DNA of 64,000 nt from Syncephalastrum monosporum B8922 (lineage: Eukaryota; Mucoromycota; Mucoromycetes; Mucorales; Syncephalastraceae), in contig JNEN01001014.1 in the NCBI GenBank assembly GCA_000697355.1, forward strand, positions 186,001-250,000. The letters are read 5' to 3'. Every line of letters begins with the position of its first letter. Within the stretch, counting starts at the first letter, position 1. Shown here in pieces: positions 44,290 through 54,682 of the stretch. The position numbers and the translations under genes were made by a program. The notes beneath the pieces were generated by a model, which was given only the letters and a program-made list of their open reading frames with translations, searched no databases and was not told the origin of the DNA.

Positions 44290-45095
44290 ACGATTCGCGT
44301 CACGGGATGCTACAGAGTAATGGGCAGCTACTCGAACCCTAGGAATTCGGGGAGCAGAACCAACATATGAAACTATAACTCGCTGAGAGAAGCAAAATAG
44401 CCCCAGAAAAGTCTATCGCCCTCGTAAAACTTTGTCATACCACAATATGCCCAGCTAGCGCGGATCGTGTGCAGGAAGATGGCGATGAACCGACGCCTGG
44501 CTTCTCACTCCAGCAGGATCCTTCAGCTGTTATCTCAGGACCTAATGCAATACAGTCACAACCCCTCGACTGTTGAACTTGCCATAATTCCGGCCCCGAA
44601 ACGTCCCATCACAAACCAGGGACTTTCGCAAAAATGACAGTAAAGGCAGGCCAGAAATAAAAAACAAAGAAAAAAAAGAAAGACAGGCCGACATCTTCCC
44701 TATTTATCTCACCAGAAATGCTAATATGAGATATGACTCTTTACAACAAAAGAAGCAGCAGATACGAGCTACTATGACATATGTGGACATGCCATCATCA
44801 TTGGAAAATAGCCATGAGATGTACGAACGCGTTAAAGGTGCTTTAAGTTAACCAGAATCTATTCAAATGACGCTCAATAGCGGCCATCGTTTAAGTTGGA
44901 CGTCTGCATTAATTTTGGTATGTGTAAGGCGGCAGTAGCGTTGGCATGCCCATATATGCGTAGGATCGTGGATTAATACAACAGCCGGAGAAGTATCCCT
45001 GGATTTGACGCGGGTGCAGTCCAACAAGAAGCGCCCATGAATGACCGACCGAATGTGAGCACAACCAAGAAGAAAGTGGGAGTCCGCCTCAAGTA
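44290..45095. other. Insertion (or deletion in the partner) within the left arm
   Basis: The sequence on either side aligns with adjacent bases near 57290 of the right arm, so about 800 bases are unique to the left arm. No terminal repeats, ORF or transposase motif is evident in it. Confidence 0.5.
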
Positions 45096-45350
45096 GTGCA
45101 CGGAAAATGCAGTCGGGTGAGGGGTGTGTTCTGGTCTTATCATGCAGATCTACGCACCTTGGGAGTTGTGTGGGAACGTGGGATTCGAGAATGAGTGCCA
45201 TAAGTGAGGGAAGCGGTTGGATATGCTGTAATAATGACACAACCGTGGAGGCCATGCCTAAACGACCGACGTACAATATGTGGAGCATGCTGCTAATTCG
45301 CCTTTCCAATAGTAATAATGATAATACTAATTACTGGGTTGCTTCTGGCA

Positions 45351-46043
45351 CTAAACTTGATGAGCGATGCAACAAAGGGTCAATTCTCTGGTGGAAATGT
45401 AGGTCAGCGTAGATATCATTGTCAATAGCAGTGATACAAAGCTATCGAAGTGCCCTAACCGTGTGGCTATGACCGACGGAAAGTTTGAGAGACATACAGC
45501 GCGTTGGTAGATCTCACGTAATACAGAAGTCTCAAGCTTGCTAGGAAGATAGAGAGTACGCACCTCAGCAGTGCTGTAACTAGCCGCGAGCTTTGGATAA
45601 AGGTCGATTAAGTTGTTGGTTTTTTTATGGTGCAGTACCATCCGCATTACTACTTTGCTGATCTTTGCACATCTCAAAATAAGCATCTCTGATATATCTA
45701 CCGACGAGGCTGTTGCGGTGTAACCTCTGGTGCCAATGCCTTCATTCAAGAATATCTTCCATAATGGCGTACTGCGTGTCTCGTTCTCCTGTTTCAGTTG
45801 TGACACTGAGTGCTGGAACAACAGGAGAATGGTTGATAAACAACACTGCCCACATTCTTTCAGATTCTCTTTTTGGGATTGACAACATTCTTTCCTATTC
45901 CATTCGTGTGATTGACCACTTTGGGATGAATAATAACTTAGCAACAGGAAAATATCACCGTTCTCAGTACATCCGTGCGTATCGAATTGGATACACTTGA
46001 CCTTAATTTTTAAGCTTTCCGTTAGGAGCCTGGAGATACACAT
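45351..46043 (-). CDS. Unidentified ORF of the inverted duplication, left copy
   Basis: 230 codons open. The central part (STPLWKIFLNEGIGTRGYTA, then SSVDISEMLILRCAKISKV, LHHKKTNNLIDLYPKLAASY, TAEVRTLYLPSKLETSVLRE) recurs with about 80% identity in the right-arm copy at 56545-56910. Conservation of an open frame in two diverged copies suggests it was coding. The ATG start is uncertain. I recognise no domain; mixed helix with KLET/REIYQ-like repeats is all that can be said. Confidence 0.45.
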   Translation of the reverse strand: MCISRLLTESLKIKVKCIQFDTHGCTENGDIFLLLSYYSSQSGQSHEWNRKECCQSQKENLKECGQCCLSTILLLFQHSVSQLKQENETRSTPLWKIFLNEGIGTRGYTATASSVDISEMLILRCAKISKVVMRMVLHHKKTNNLIDLYPKLAASYSTAEVRTLYLPSKLETSVLREIYQRAVCLSNFPSVIATRLGHFDSFVSLLLTMISTLTYISTRELTLCCIAHQV

Positions 46044-48194
46044 TAAGTCTTTTTCAGTAGCACTAGAGTGATATACTGTTTCTATACACTGAGATTACAC
46101 ATGATGTATGGTGTGAGGTTTTATTGATTTTGGGTCAGCTAGTTGTTGTCAATCATGCATGCGGAGTTGTACGTCATTTCACTCATGCTACCACCGAAGC
46201 GCTCCGAATAGTCCATTAATTTCCAAGCGAATGGTATCTGCGATCCGCAGGCAAATCAACAAGTGAGACAACGGTGCATTCGCAATATTCCAGGCGGGCT
46301 TCAATCTTGAGACGTACAATTGTTGCTGGTCTAAGGCGTATTTACTTGGTTGGCATGGAAAATCAAAGTTTCTCCAACAATCTCAACAAGGCTTCTAATG
46401 GTTATAACTATGCAGCGACTGCCAAATTCATGAGCGATTTAAATCGATGACACGCAAACGTAGTCCGATCATGATACGAAGCACTGTTCTTCTTCATCCG
46501 CTGCTCCACCCCATGAAACTGGTTTCAGTATAGCAGTTTCTCATTACGAGCGCGTTAGAAGCTCCATGGCAGCCTTGAGAGTCACACAATACATGACAGG
46601 ATGCTTGGCCGGAAGTGCACCGCTTGACAGCATCCCTTTCGTAACATCCGTCGAGAATGCCGTGCAAATCGGATTCGTACCTTTCTACAATAGTCTCGAC
46701 TTGCGTATCTGGAGTGATGAGGAAATACGGAAAGAACTCTACTGCCTCATGTTGTATCGTTTTCGCAGACTCCAAATGGATGCTTTATTCATGCACACAT
46801 GTAACTGAGTACTTCGTAGAATTGAAGGCAACGAAGAAAGAATGCAAAAGGAGACGAATCCTCGGAAATTGATCTTTAGATGCTACACGAACTGATGCAT
46901 AAAATTGGACGAATCGCTCGTCGACTGCTTGGTTTTTTTTTTTTTTTTCGTTTCCTGTTGCTTTCATTCCTTCATCCTTCTCCTTTGGGTCATTCCTTTT
47001 TAATACACGCTTCTTCTTTCAACCCAATTTGCCCGCGCAACTGCTGTTAATACTTCTTTTGAATGGTCGACAAAGGATACAATATAAAAGACTAACTCGC
47101 ATATCGGGGAGTTGCACATTTGTATTATGATTGTCTCAATAAATAGAAAGAAAGCAGGGGGAGCTACTAACAAGGGACAGTACGACGAGAGCGATGACGA
47201 AGATCCTCTCAATAAAAGGGTGAAGACTGCTCAGTCTCAGGGGAGTATCTCAGAATTTCGCCTTCTTTTTTGAGAATTCATTCATTCTTTTTTTCTTTTT
47301 TTTTGTCTTTTCGCCATCACTCACTACTTTCCGTCTTTTCAACCATTCCTTCCCTAAACATAACTCACCCCCAAGAATAGTCTTAAGTAGCCCAATTTCC
47401 CTTTTCTTCATATACGGTGTCCTGCGCATTGATATACTTTCCAACAACTCAAGTTCACATCCTGTTGTCTCCGTTGGAACAGTCTTCTCCATCGACAAAT
47501 ACAAGCCGCTATCTTAATTCTCAGGAGACGTATCAGCGCGTCTATCAAAGCGAGTTCCCGCGTCTCCGAATTGCCGCGTGGGGCTGCTAAATGGGGCCGC
47601 ACAAAAGGCAAAATCGAAGGGGAGCGTAAGATAAAGATGCCCAAAAACCGGCTTGCCCCCCTGCGTACCCTAGAGCACAAGGCGCGAACCATCAGCCTGT
47701 TGAGTGCCCTGGGGCTGGAGACTGCTGCTGTCAATGGCAGTCAAAATGTTGAAAGCAATCTGTTGGGAAAGCCGGCCGTGCCTCAGTCCCTTGAATTGAA
47801 ATAGAAATGTGGCCTGATCACAGGAGGATAAAGGTAAGTCCAAAGAAGATCAAAGTTGATGACAATTTCTCCCCCCAATGCGTGACCATGCCAAATGACT
47901 TGGATCTCATTTTGCGTAATAGTTTCATGAGAAAATCACTTGCAAAAAACACAAGGAGTGGAGAAAAGTGAAAGCTACAGAATCTTCGTGCAAACAAGTT
48001 CGTGATAAAGAAACTCTGGCGCCTACGACCCAAAAAGGTACCACAGCAACCTCTCCAGCTCACAGCCTCTTCCACATCGAGTCTACGGTAGATGTCATGT
48101 AAGTCATTCGTCGGTTTGCTGTCGAATGTCTGGTGCTGACCTATTTCTTTCTTTTTCTTTGTTACCTTATAACGTTATCACCATGGCCTGTTAG
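46044..48194. other. 2.1-kb stretch with possible 5' exons
   Basis: Contains T-tracts (46931-46948, 47285-47303) and an open stretch on plus (about 47521-47803; basic, RGAAKWGRTKGKIEGERKIK) that could be an upstream exon of the gene starting at 48195 or of a transposon protein. Another exon-like frame ends at a donor near 48098. None could be joined with confidence. The minus ORF at 46494-46775 is unsupported. Confidence 0.35.
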
Positions 48195-49635
48195 CCAAGA
48201 CACCTATGGTGTGCGATTCGAAGTTCGGATGAAGCTGCCTATGATGCTTGGATGTCATGGCACGATATTCGATATTATCAGGTAAAGAGCGATATCTAGA
48301 TTACTTTGTAAGTTTTAAATTTGGTCCTGACTATATGTATTAGGGGTTATGCCTTCGACGCCATCCAGAATGTTTCCTGGATTCGGCGGGAGTCCTCGCT
48401 TCTTGGTTGCTGAAGCAGTCTGAAGCCGCCTTGTTTGCCAGCGACTACTCTCGGCGCTTGGGTCTGGTAAGAATGGAGAGGAAGACCTGCTCCTTGTTTG
48501 CCGCTCTTGCCGTTGTGGTGTCCGGATGGTTCTCCCGACCTAATGACAACCACAAAGGTTGGAACGACGTCTATCAAGACCAATACCATAGTCGGTACCT
48601 TGGATCGAACTTGCTGTTTTCTCGTCGGTTCGGGGCCAGCGAGGCTCACACTTTTACAGTTTGACAAGATCTATAGTGACACTGTGTCGTCACAGATCTT
48701 TGACAAAGAATGGGCCGAGGTGCTCAAAGGTCAGTCCAGAAGAGAAGCCGACTATCTGCGTAGTGACTTGCAAGTCGCTATTGCTCCGGTGGTGGGTGAG
48801 TCAAGGTAAGTGCATTATATAAGTATATCGAGAATTGTAACTCTGACATGATTCTTTTTTGTCCTTTAGTCTGGCTGACCATGCCGTATACCAAGCAGCC
48901 CTTGAGCTCGGTGAAGGTGTGTTGTCTCCGGAAGCAGCCGAAATCCTACGCACATATGCGACCGTTGGTGCATGTGAGCACTTTGCAGAAGCTTTCTTTA
49001 AGGCATATGTTAAGGAAAGCTCTATGCTATTAAAGAAAGCTGCGAGAAGATTTATTGGTCCGCATACGACTGACTTCGAGTTGGCACACCTTGCCTCGGA
49101 AGAGATCTTACAACGAAGACTGCCTGTAAGTGTCGAAAGCATTATATTTAGAATCTATACCAAGTGACATTATATATATATTTAGGACTCGTTGTTGCAA
49201 GCCGACACACCCAGACGATGCAACACGCTCAGTGCATATGTACTAGACTTTGTTTTCCCTACACCTGAACAAGTCAACAATGCCGGGTCAGTAACAAGTT
49301 TGATTCGGCAACGCGGCATATCAAATCTTGCGGTTTCCCGGGTAGCATACTTGCTACTGGTGCAAGCGATGTTAAATTTGGGCCGACCTAGTGAAGCAGC
49401 AAGACTAGTGCAAGCTATATCAGATAATGGTGACATGTACATCAAGATGACCTTCCGGGTAGACAAGGAGAAAGCGGTTATCACGCGCAATGGCATCTTT
49501 TGCGCCGCATTATTACCTGCTGCACAAGCTTTCGACTCGCGAGCAAGATCCACCGCCTGCAGTGATATTCTCCCAGACCTTCCTCTTCGCGTGCATACAT
49601 CTAGTGAATGGATCGCGCCCTTTGTCACGACCTAG
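48195..49635 (+). CDS. Unidentified multi-exon protein, 5' end unresolved
   Basis: Five exons join in phase with canonical GT-AG introns: 48195-48281, 48344-48466, 48558-48805, 48870-49125 and 49186-49635. They give 387 residues and a stop codon. The protein is largely helical (SLADHAVYQAALELGEGVLS, AEILRTYATVGACEHFAEAF, LIRQRGISNLAVSRVAYLLL, LGRPSEAARLVQAISDNG). The last block resembles a helical repeat. I recognise no family. The intact frame across four introns argues for a real, perhaps still expressed, gene. Its position beside the decayed Fanzor and inside the inverted duplication leaves open whether it is a host gene or transposon cargo. Confidence 0.55.
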
Positions 49636-49641
49636 AACGAA

Positions 49642-51577
49642 CACATTCTCGTTCGAGAAGTACAAGAACGTCTTTGCTGCTTACCATCAACAAATCAACA
49701 ATGACGAACAGTGCATGGTGGCACCGGAGCGGCGTCGACTACCCCACGCGCGCTCGAGGTCATTGTTGGCTCGAGAGATGGGGACTTCTTTTGTCAACTC
49801 GCTGACGGAGCGCTTCCAGTCCCGTGCCCTCAAGTATTTTCAGTACGGTCTCCTGGAGAGCGACGAGCACCCGGATCCGCAAGCAGCCAAGAGCCTCGCC
49901 AAGTACGCATATACGCGCTTCGCAGACGGTGAAGTTGCCCCAAATTGGCCAGCCGCTGTGGAGCAAACGGAAGCTTTGCAAGGCATCGTCAACGACATTG
50001 TCGACCGTGCAGTAAGGCTCTTGGTTGGACGACCAGCATCTCCCCGATCACTTCGCCAAGGTACGCAAGATCATCGTGACCCCCGATCTCGCTTTACCTG
50101 GTTCCGTCTCAAGTCGAAAAGATTAACCGCACCATTCGCCATTTTTTCCGACCACGCCGGTTCGCCCGCGTGCACTTTGCCTTACGAAAGGCCACGGTCG
50201 TATCAGCGCTTCCCACACTGGTAGCAATAACGATGCCAACGCGTGCGGCCCTCAGGGAACTCAACCTGCTGCAATATGAGCAGCGCGGAGTACTACTCGA
50301 TTGCTCGGTTCAAGAAGACAACTGCACGTGTAGTATAGAAGTAACAAGCAACATTCGCGCTTCGCCCTCCGTCTACACGCTCCATCATGAGCTACGTCAT
50401 GGTCTCGTGAATTCTCCGTGGTATATGGACATCTCATTGGCGCCACGTCTTTGACGAGGCTCCGTTTCAGCCAGACACCATTATCCGAGCCATTCGCCTG
50501 GCGTGCAGTCGCGCTCGTCAAATTTCATTTGAGCCTGCAACCCATTACCCGTACCTTGCACTATATATAAGTGCGCACGGGACTAACAGACTCTCCAACT
50601 CTGACTCCCTGGTTACCGTATGGACATAATCCTTTTCAGACACATTGTACTCAGACGTGTGCAGCAAATAAAAATGGACAGCCGTTCCCCACACACACCG
50701 AAAAAAAAAAAAAAAGAAATGTACACTCAAAACTTTGTCAGCTTGATCTTCTCGTTAACGGACTCCGCAACTGACCAGCCCAATTTGCTCGTCTACGCGC
50801 CTTCTATGGCCAGTTCATGCCACAACGTTGGCTTCGGTATTACAAAGGCAGACAGACGCTGAGGTGATCAAGGTTTTCAAAGAACGGCGGCAAGAAAAAT
50901 CAGAGGCTAGAAAGATACTGAACACAGGGACCGACCACCAAGGCGTCGTAGACGAGGAGCAGCAGCAGGACCAGTAGCAGGACCAGGAGGATCTCAAGGA
51001 AAGGTACGTACTTGTATTTCCTTGCATCTTGACTATGAAATGCGATTCGTTATAATCTTACACAGTAATGACGCAAGTACCTCCTCTGCGGCAGCGCTTT
51101 TCATATATTACATTTCCATGATATAAGGCAGCGTGTGTTCCCTCTGAACCTTTTCACATAGGCCTGCAAACAAAAAGAAACTCCCGAAATGGCGTTAAAA
51201 GCTCTTCAGCCCATCTGCTCCTGGCCAAGTCCCGTTTGTGGCGCTCGGAAGTGTTATCTTTGATCATCACGATCGGCATGTAGTATTCTGGCCTATCTGG
51301 TCGTCTTTTAAAGAAGCTGAAGGAAGTAGAGCGGTGCGCTCTGCTGGTCGCTGTTTCCGTCGACGAGTACTGTACCTCACAAGTCCGGTCACGGTGCAAT
51401 GACCGATGCCGAAAGTTCGACCCCAAATCTTTGATTATACGCTGCACAGCCTTCTCGCTTCACGGTCTTCTCGCTTGGCAACTGTGCGGGCAGCCCGATA
51501 TTAACGCCAGTCGAAACATTCGGCGCATCGCGTTCAACGAGGCCTTGAGTCGCGGTCAACCTCCGATTTTTGACTAA
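49642..51577 (+). pseudogene. Decayed Fanzor of a second lineage
   Basis: The 3' end (51316-51577) reads LLKKLKEVERCALLVAV, then SVDEYCTSQVRSRCNDRC, a disturbed finger region, and DINASRNIRRIAFNEALSRG. This matches the Fanzor/TnpB RuvC-II Glu with TSQ, the zinc-ribbon, and RuvC-III (D-I-N-A-S-R-N-I). The first ribbon Cys reads Arg, and the usual NRD before NASRN is QPD. Upstream fragments in different frames, such as FVNSLTERFQSRALKYFQYG (49790-49850) and RAFYGQFMPQRWLRYYKGRQ (50790-50850), fit an N-terminal and central Fanzor region but need several frame changes. No RuvC-I DPG was found. It is called a pseudogene. The residues differ clearly from the intact copy at 19.8-23.7 kb. Confidence 0.6.
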
Positions 51578-51858
51578 ACCACCTCCATGATTACGACCAC
51601 GGCCAACTCCACCGCTACCGCAGCAACATTTAAAAATATTAGCATAACAAAAATGTGTCGAGGTTTCCTTGGTAAGTTCATGACATTTCTCCACCGTAAA
51701 AGAACGTATCTAATCGAAATTTTCAAACTCCATTCGTCTTGTTCGTTTCAGCGGTTTGGGCACAAGAGCGAAAAAGCGCGCAATCCTGAGTGCGGTTATT
51801 CAAAGTATTTAAGGCATCTGCTCTTTCTTTTCTTCCTTGACAGAAAAAAAACAACGCC

Positions 51859-52379
51859 ATGGTGGGTCCCAACTTTTACTGGAAAGCAGGCAGCGTCCTC
51901 GGTAAGCGTGAAGCAAGTCATTAGCCACGCACTTTTCTGAATGGCGTTCCATTAGGAATGACGGCTCTGGGATTAGGTGCGTTTGGTGCGCACGGCCTCG
52001 CGAAGCACGTCGGCAACGACGCGACCAAAATTCGGGTATGTATGACAAAAAAGAATGGAGAAGAGGAAAAGAAAAGCCGTCAGCAAGGCTATGAATAGTT
52101 ATGTGAGACATCCTGACATAAAAACAACAACAATAGAACTGGACGCTTGCATCCGAGTTCCAATTGATGCATGGCGTGGCCCTCCTCGTGCTTTCCTCGG
52201 TTGGCCAAGTGCGCAAGGTGCATCCGTTCGCGTCGCCCTTGATTCTGGGTGGCACGATCGCTTTTAGTGGTACGATTTATCTTTTGACGCTCAATCGCGA
52301 CACGTTTCGGCCTCTGGGGCCCGTGACACCTTTGGGTGGTATTGCCATGATGGCAGGTTGGGCTTGTTTGCTTTTGTGA
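51859..52379 (+). CDS. TMEM256/DUF423 small membrane protein
   Basis: Three exons (51859-51901, 51956-52035, 52137-52379) give 121 residues. The family hallmark GAFGAHGL follows the first helix (KAGSVLGMTALGLG). Three more membrane segments follow: FQLMHGVALLVLSSV, PLILGGTIAFSGTIYLL and PVTPLGGIAMMAGWACLLL, with the conserved LGxITPLGG-type turn. DUF423/TMEM256 (bacterial YgdD) proteins are four-helix inner or mitochondrial membrane proteins of unknown function. Length and motif order match the family throughout. It starts 281 bases after the Fanzor remnant. Confidence 0.9.
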
Positions 52380-52545
52380 CCGAATAAACATTCTGGAACA
52401 CCTGACCGCCCACTATCCACTTAAAAAAGAGTGATATACAGATGTCTATGCATCTCTCTCTCTCTTTTTTTCTCGCTTTTCCTTTTTCGCTCCTTTTCTC
52501 TTTCCTTGCTTTTTCTCTTTTCTTTTTATTGTTCTCCCGAAGAAT

Positions 52546-52968
52546 ATGATGACTGCTCAGAAATCCTCAAGCAAACGTCGACGAACATGGTATCCGTCCT
52601 GGATGAAGGTACCACTCAATGATGTCCAGAGCCAGTCCTCGTCTTTGTGTGCGATGCGTTCCGTCCGATCCAACCAGTCGGATATCGCTTCCACCACCGC
52701 CTCCATCCTCAGTAAACCTTATGCGAGCAGCAAAGCACCCACGGTCGACCAGAAAGCGGAAGACAGGCGACAAAAGAACGATGACCAGGAAGATAACTCA
52801 CCCAAGGGTCCTCCCCATCTTCAGATAACATCTTCTGCTTCAACACATTCTTCTTCTTCGTCATCATCACCTTCCTCGTCCTCGTCTGCTCCGCCTTCTC
52901 GACGCCGACAGAGCTCGGTTTCTCGATCACGTCTTCGCACCTTCTTCCTCCGATTTCGATCCAACTAA
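52546..52968 (+). CDS. Hypothetical Ser-rich basic protein
   Basis: 140 residues, single exon, preceded by a strong C/T tract (52445-52530) like those upstream of other genes in this window. The protein is Ser/Arg/Lys-rich with an acidic middle and a poly-Ser run, ending SRLRTFFLRFRSN. No domain. It ends 15 bases before the convergent ICT1 gene. It may be a low-complexity ORF rather than a gene. Confidence 0.4.
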   Translation: MMTAQKSSSKRRRTWYPSWMKVPLNDVQSQSSSLCAMRSVRSNQSDIASTTASILSKPYASSKAPTVDQKAEDRRQKNDDQEDNSPKGPPHLQITSSASTHSSSSSSSPSSSSSAPPSRRRQSSVSRSRLRTFFLRFRSN

Positions 52969-52983
52969 TGCGTTCTGATCCAA

Positions 52984-53724
52984 TCAATAATCGTCACCTT
53001 TGGAGCGCCGGGATTGTTTCTTTTGGGATTGGCGCTTTTTCTTGTCCTTTCGTCTCGCATCCTCCTTTTCGCGCCTTTGTTGTAGCAAAAAAATAATAAC
53101 CATATAAAATAATCGTATGAATATGAATATCATCTCCTTTTTTTTCATTCTCTTCTTTCTTTTCTTACAGTGCATTCACGCGCTGCTGGGTGGCTGCATC
53201 GGGTTCACGTGGCACAGCGACAGCGGCCTTGATGGTCTCCACCAGTTTTGCATAACATTCATCCATGTTCTTTTGCTGAGAACGCGTGCGATCCGAAGTG
53301 ACTTGGAGGTCACCAGCCTTGTTGACTTGAATCTTTTGGCGGGCATACTCCGGTAGCCATGACGACTGGCGAACCCGCATCAGACGCATGTCGACCTTGG
53401 TGTTGACTAGCGTATATATAAATATGCATACATGGATATATATGTACATATATATGTATATTCACACGTCATTTTGACACTCCCACCACTTTTTTCATTT
53501 AAGGTTAAAGACTTGCCTTTGTTGACATTTTGGCCTCCGGGCCCACTACTGCGACTAAACTGGATCCGTAGCTGATCGTTCGGAATTTTGGACTTGTCGA
53601 AATGAGCCAACCATTCCGAAGCCTGCGCGTAAGTCCACGCCCGTGCAGTGGCATAACCCCGTCGTAGCGTGTATAACATGAGGGGGGGTATTATTTGCAG
53701 AAGGGTAGGGGTAAAAAAGGGCAA
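52984..53724 (-). CDS. Mitochondrial peptidyl-tRNA hydrolase ICT1/MRPL58-like
   Basis: Three exons (53724-53517, 53406-53169, 53074-52984) give 178 residues. The N-terminus is basic and hydrophobic, fitting a mitochondrial presequence (LYTLRRGYATARAW). The class-I release-factor domain follows: IQFSRSSGPGGQNVNKVNTK with the catalytic GGQ, then RSQQKNMDECYAKLVETIKA. The C-terminus is a Lys/Arg-rich tail (RRKDKKKRQSQKKQSRR) needed for mRNA-channel sensing. It rescues stalled mitoribosomes by codon-independent peptidyl-tRNA hydrolysis. The first intron (53516-53407) uses a GC donor (AAAG|GCAAGT); with it the reading frame is continuous, and without it there is no in-frame join. Confidence 0.9.
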
Positions 53725-53821
53725 GAAAAGGAAGAAGAAGAGGAAGAGAATATGTACAAAAGGACGAAAAAGGGTAAAAATAAAAAAGTATGTATGAGAA
53801 GGGGGAACTCAGCAGGAATAA

Positions 53822-54405
53822 CTAATTTTGTGAGGGGTGAGTGGCAGGGAAGAAGAGCTCTGGGCGGTGTGGCTCCATGGCCAGCACTCGCTTCGTACGC
53901 GGGTGGACGACGATATCGAAAAGCTTGCCTATGAGCAGAAACTCCAGTCGCACCAGCAGGTCTGGTTCTTCCTCAACTCGCTCATAAACGAAGATAAACG
54001 CGTGAATTCGGTATCAACTTAAATTTGATTTGTCTAGCATATACATATATGTATGTATATTACCTCTAGCAATTCCTCGATCGAGCAGCCCAGCAGAGGT
54101 AGCAGAACGCTCTCGTAGATCTCAAGGCTGTCCAGCTGGTCCCCTTGCCGGATCAACACCTTCAGCTGAATGTTGGCCGTGCAGGTCGGGTTCAGCACGT
54201 CGCACTGTGGACAGTAATAGGCTTCTTTGCCTTTGTATGGGTCACTCGCGGCAAGAACCACTTTTCCCCGGCAGGTGGTGCACAGTCGGAACAGCATTTC
54301 TGAGGTCTCGGCTTCTACAATCTCGCAATCGTAGAGAGCAGGTAATTCGCGTTGGGATGTCTCCATCATCGAATAAAAAAGTTCAGCTGAGCTGTCTGGA
54401 GCCAA
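53822..54405 (-). CDS. Zinc-ribbon, OB-fold-like protein
   Basis: Two exons (54405-54064, 53980-53822) give 166 residues. Residues 40-75 have a four-Cys ribbon: LCTTCRGKVVLAA, then YYCPQCDVLNP. It is set in beta-rich sequence (TANIQLKVLIRQGDQLDSLE) and followed by LLPLLGCSIEELLERVEEEP and a second beta part. This arrangement recalls the C-terminal zinc-containing OB fold of replication protein A and the DDIAS/MEIOB-type domains, which bind single-stranded DNA. That is inferred from pattern only. A second in-frame Met (residue 13) may be the true start. The exon 2 acceptor was chosen because it keeps phase. Confidence 0.55.
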
Positions 54406-54682
54406 ATGATTTTATTGTAAAGGCGTCCGCATAAAAAGTAAGCACTGTAGATCGCTCCTGCACAGCCGAGCAAGCAACGCCAAACACGATCTGTGGCCGT
54501 CGCATTTTGAGCTGGCTTATTTATGGTATACTGTATGCAACGCAACCTTATCGCTTATATGTGCGATGGTGTATCTCAGACCGGGAGCCCATTGCCCACC
54601 TTAACCTCACTGGCGATACATACTATACTCATTTATTTACTGCGGGAGAGGGTGATATACATACATATACTGATATAAAACT

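Larger units (their letters stand above)
42450..45990. repeat. Left arm of a large diverged inverted duplication
   Basis: From about 42450 to 45990 this sequence matches, in reverse complement, about 56375-59055. Best-matching stretches (for example 45600-45960 against 56400-56760) look 85-90% identical by eye; the outer part is more diverged. Both arms carry the same two ORFs and the same promoter-like sequence in the same order. The left arm has about 800 extra bases at 44290-45095. Confidence 0.8.
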
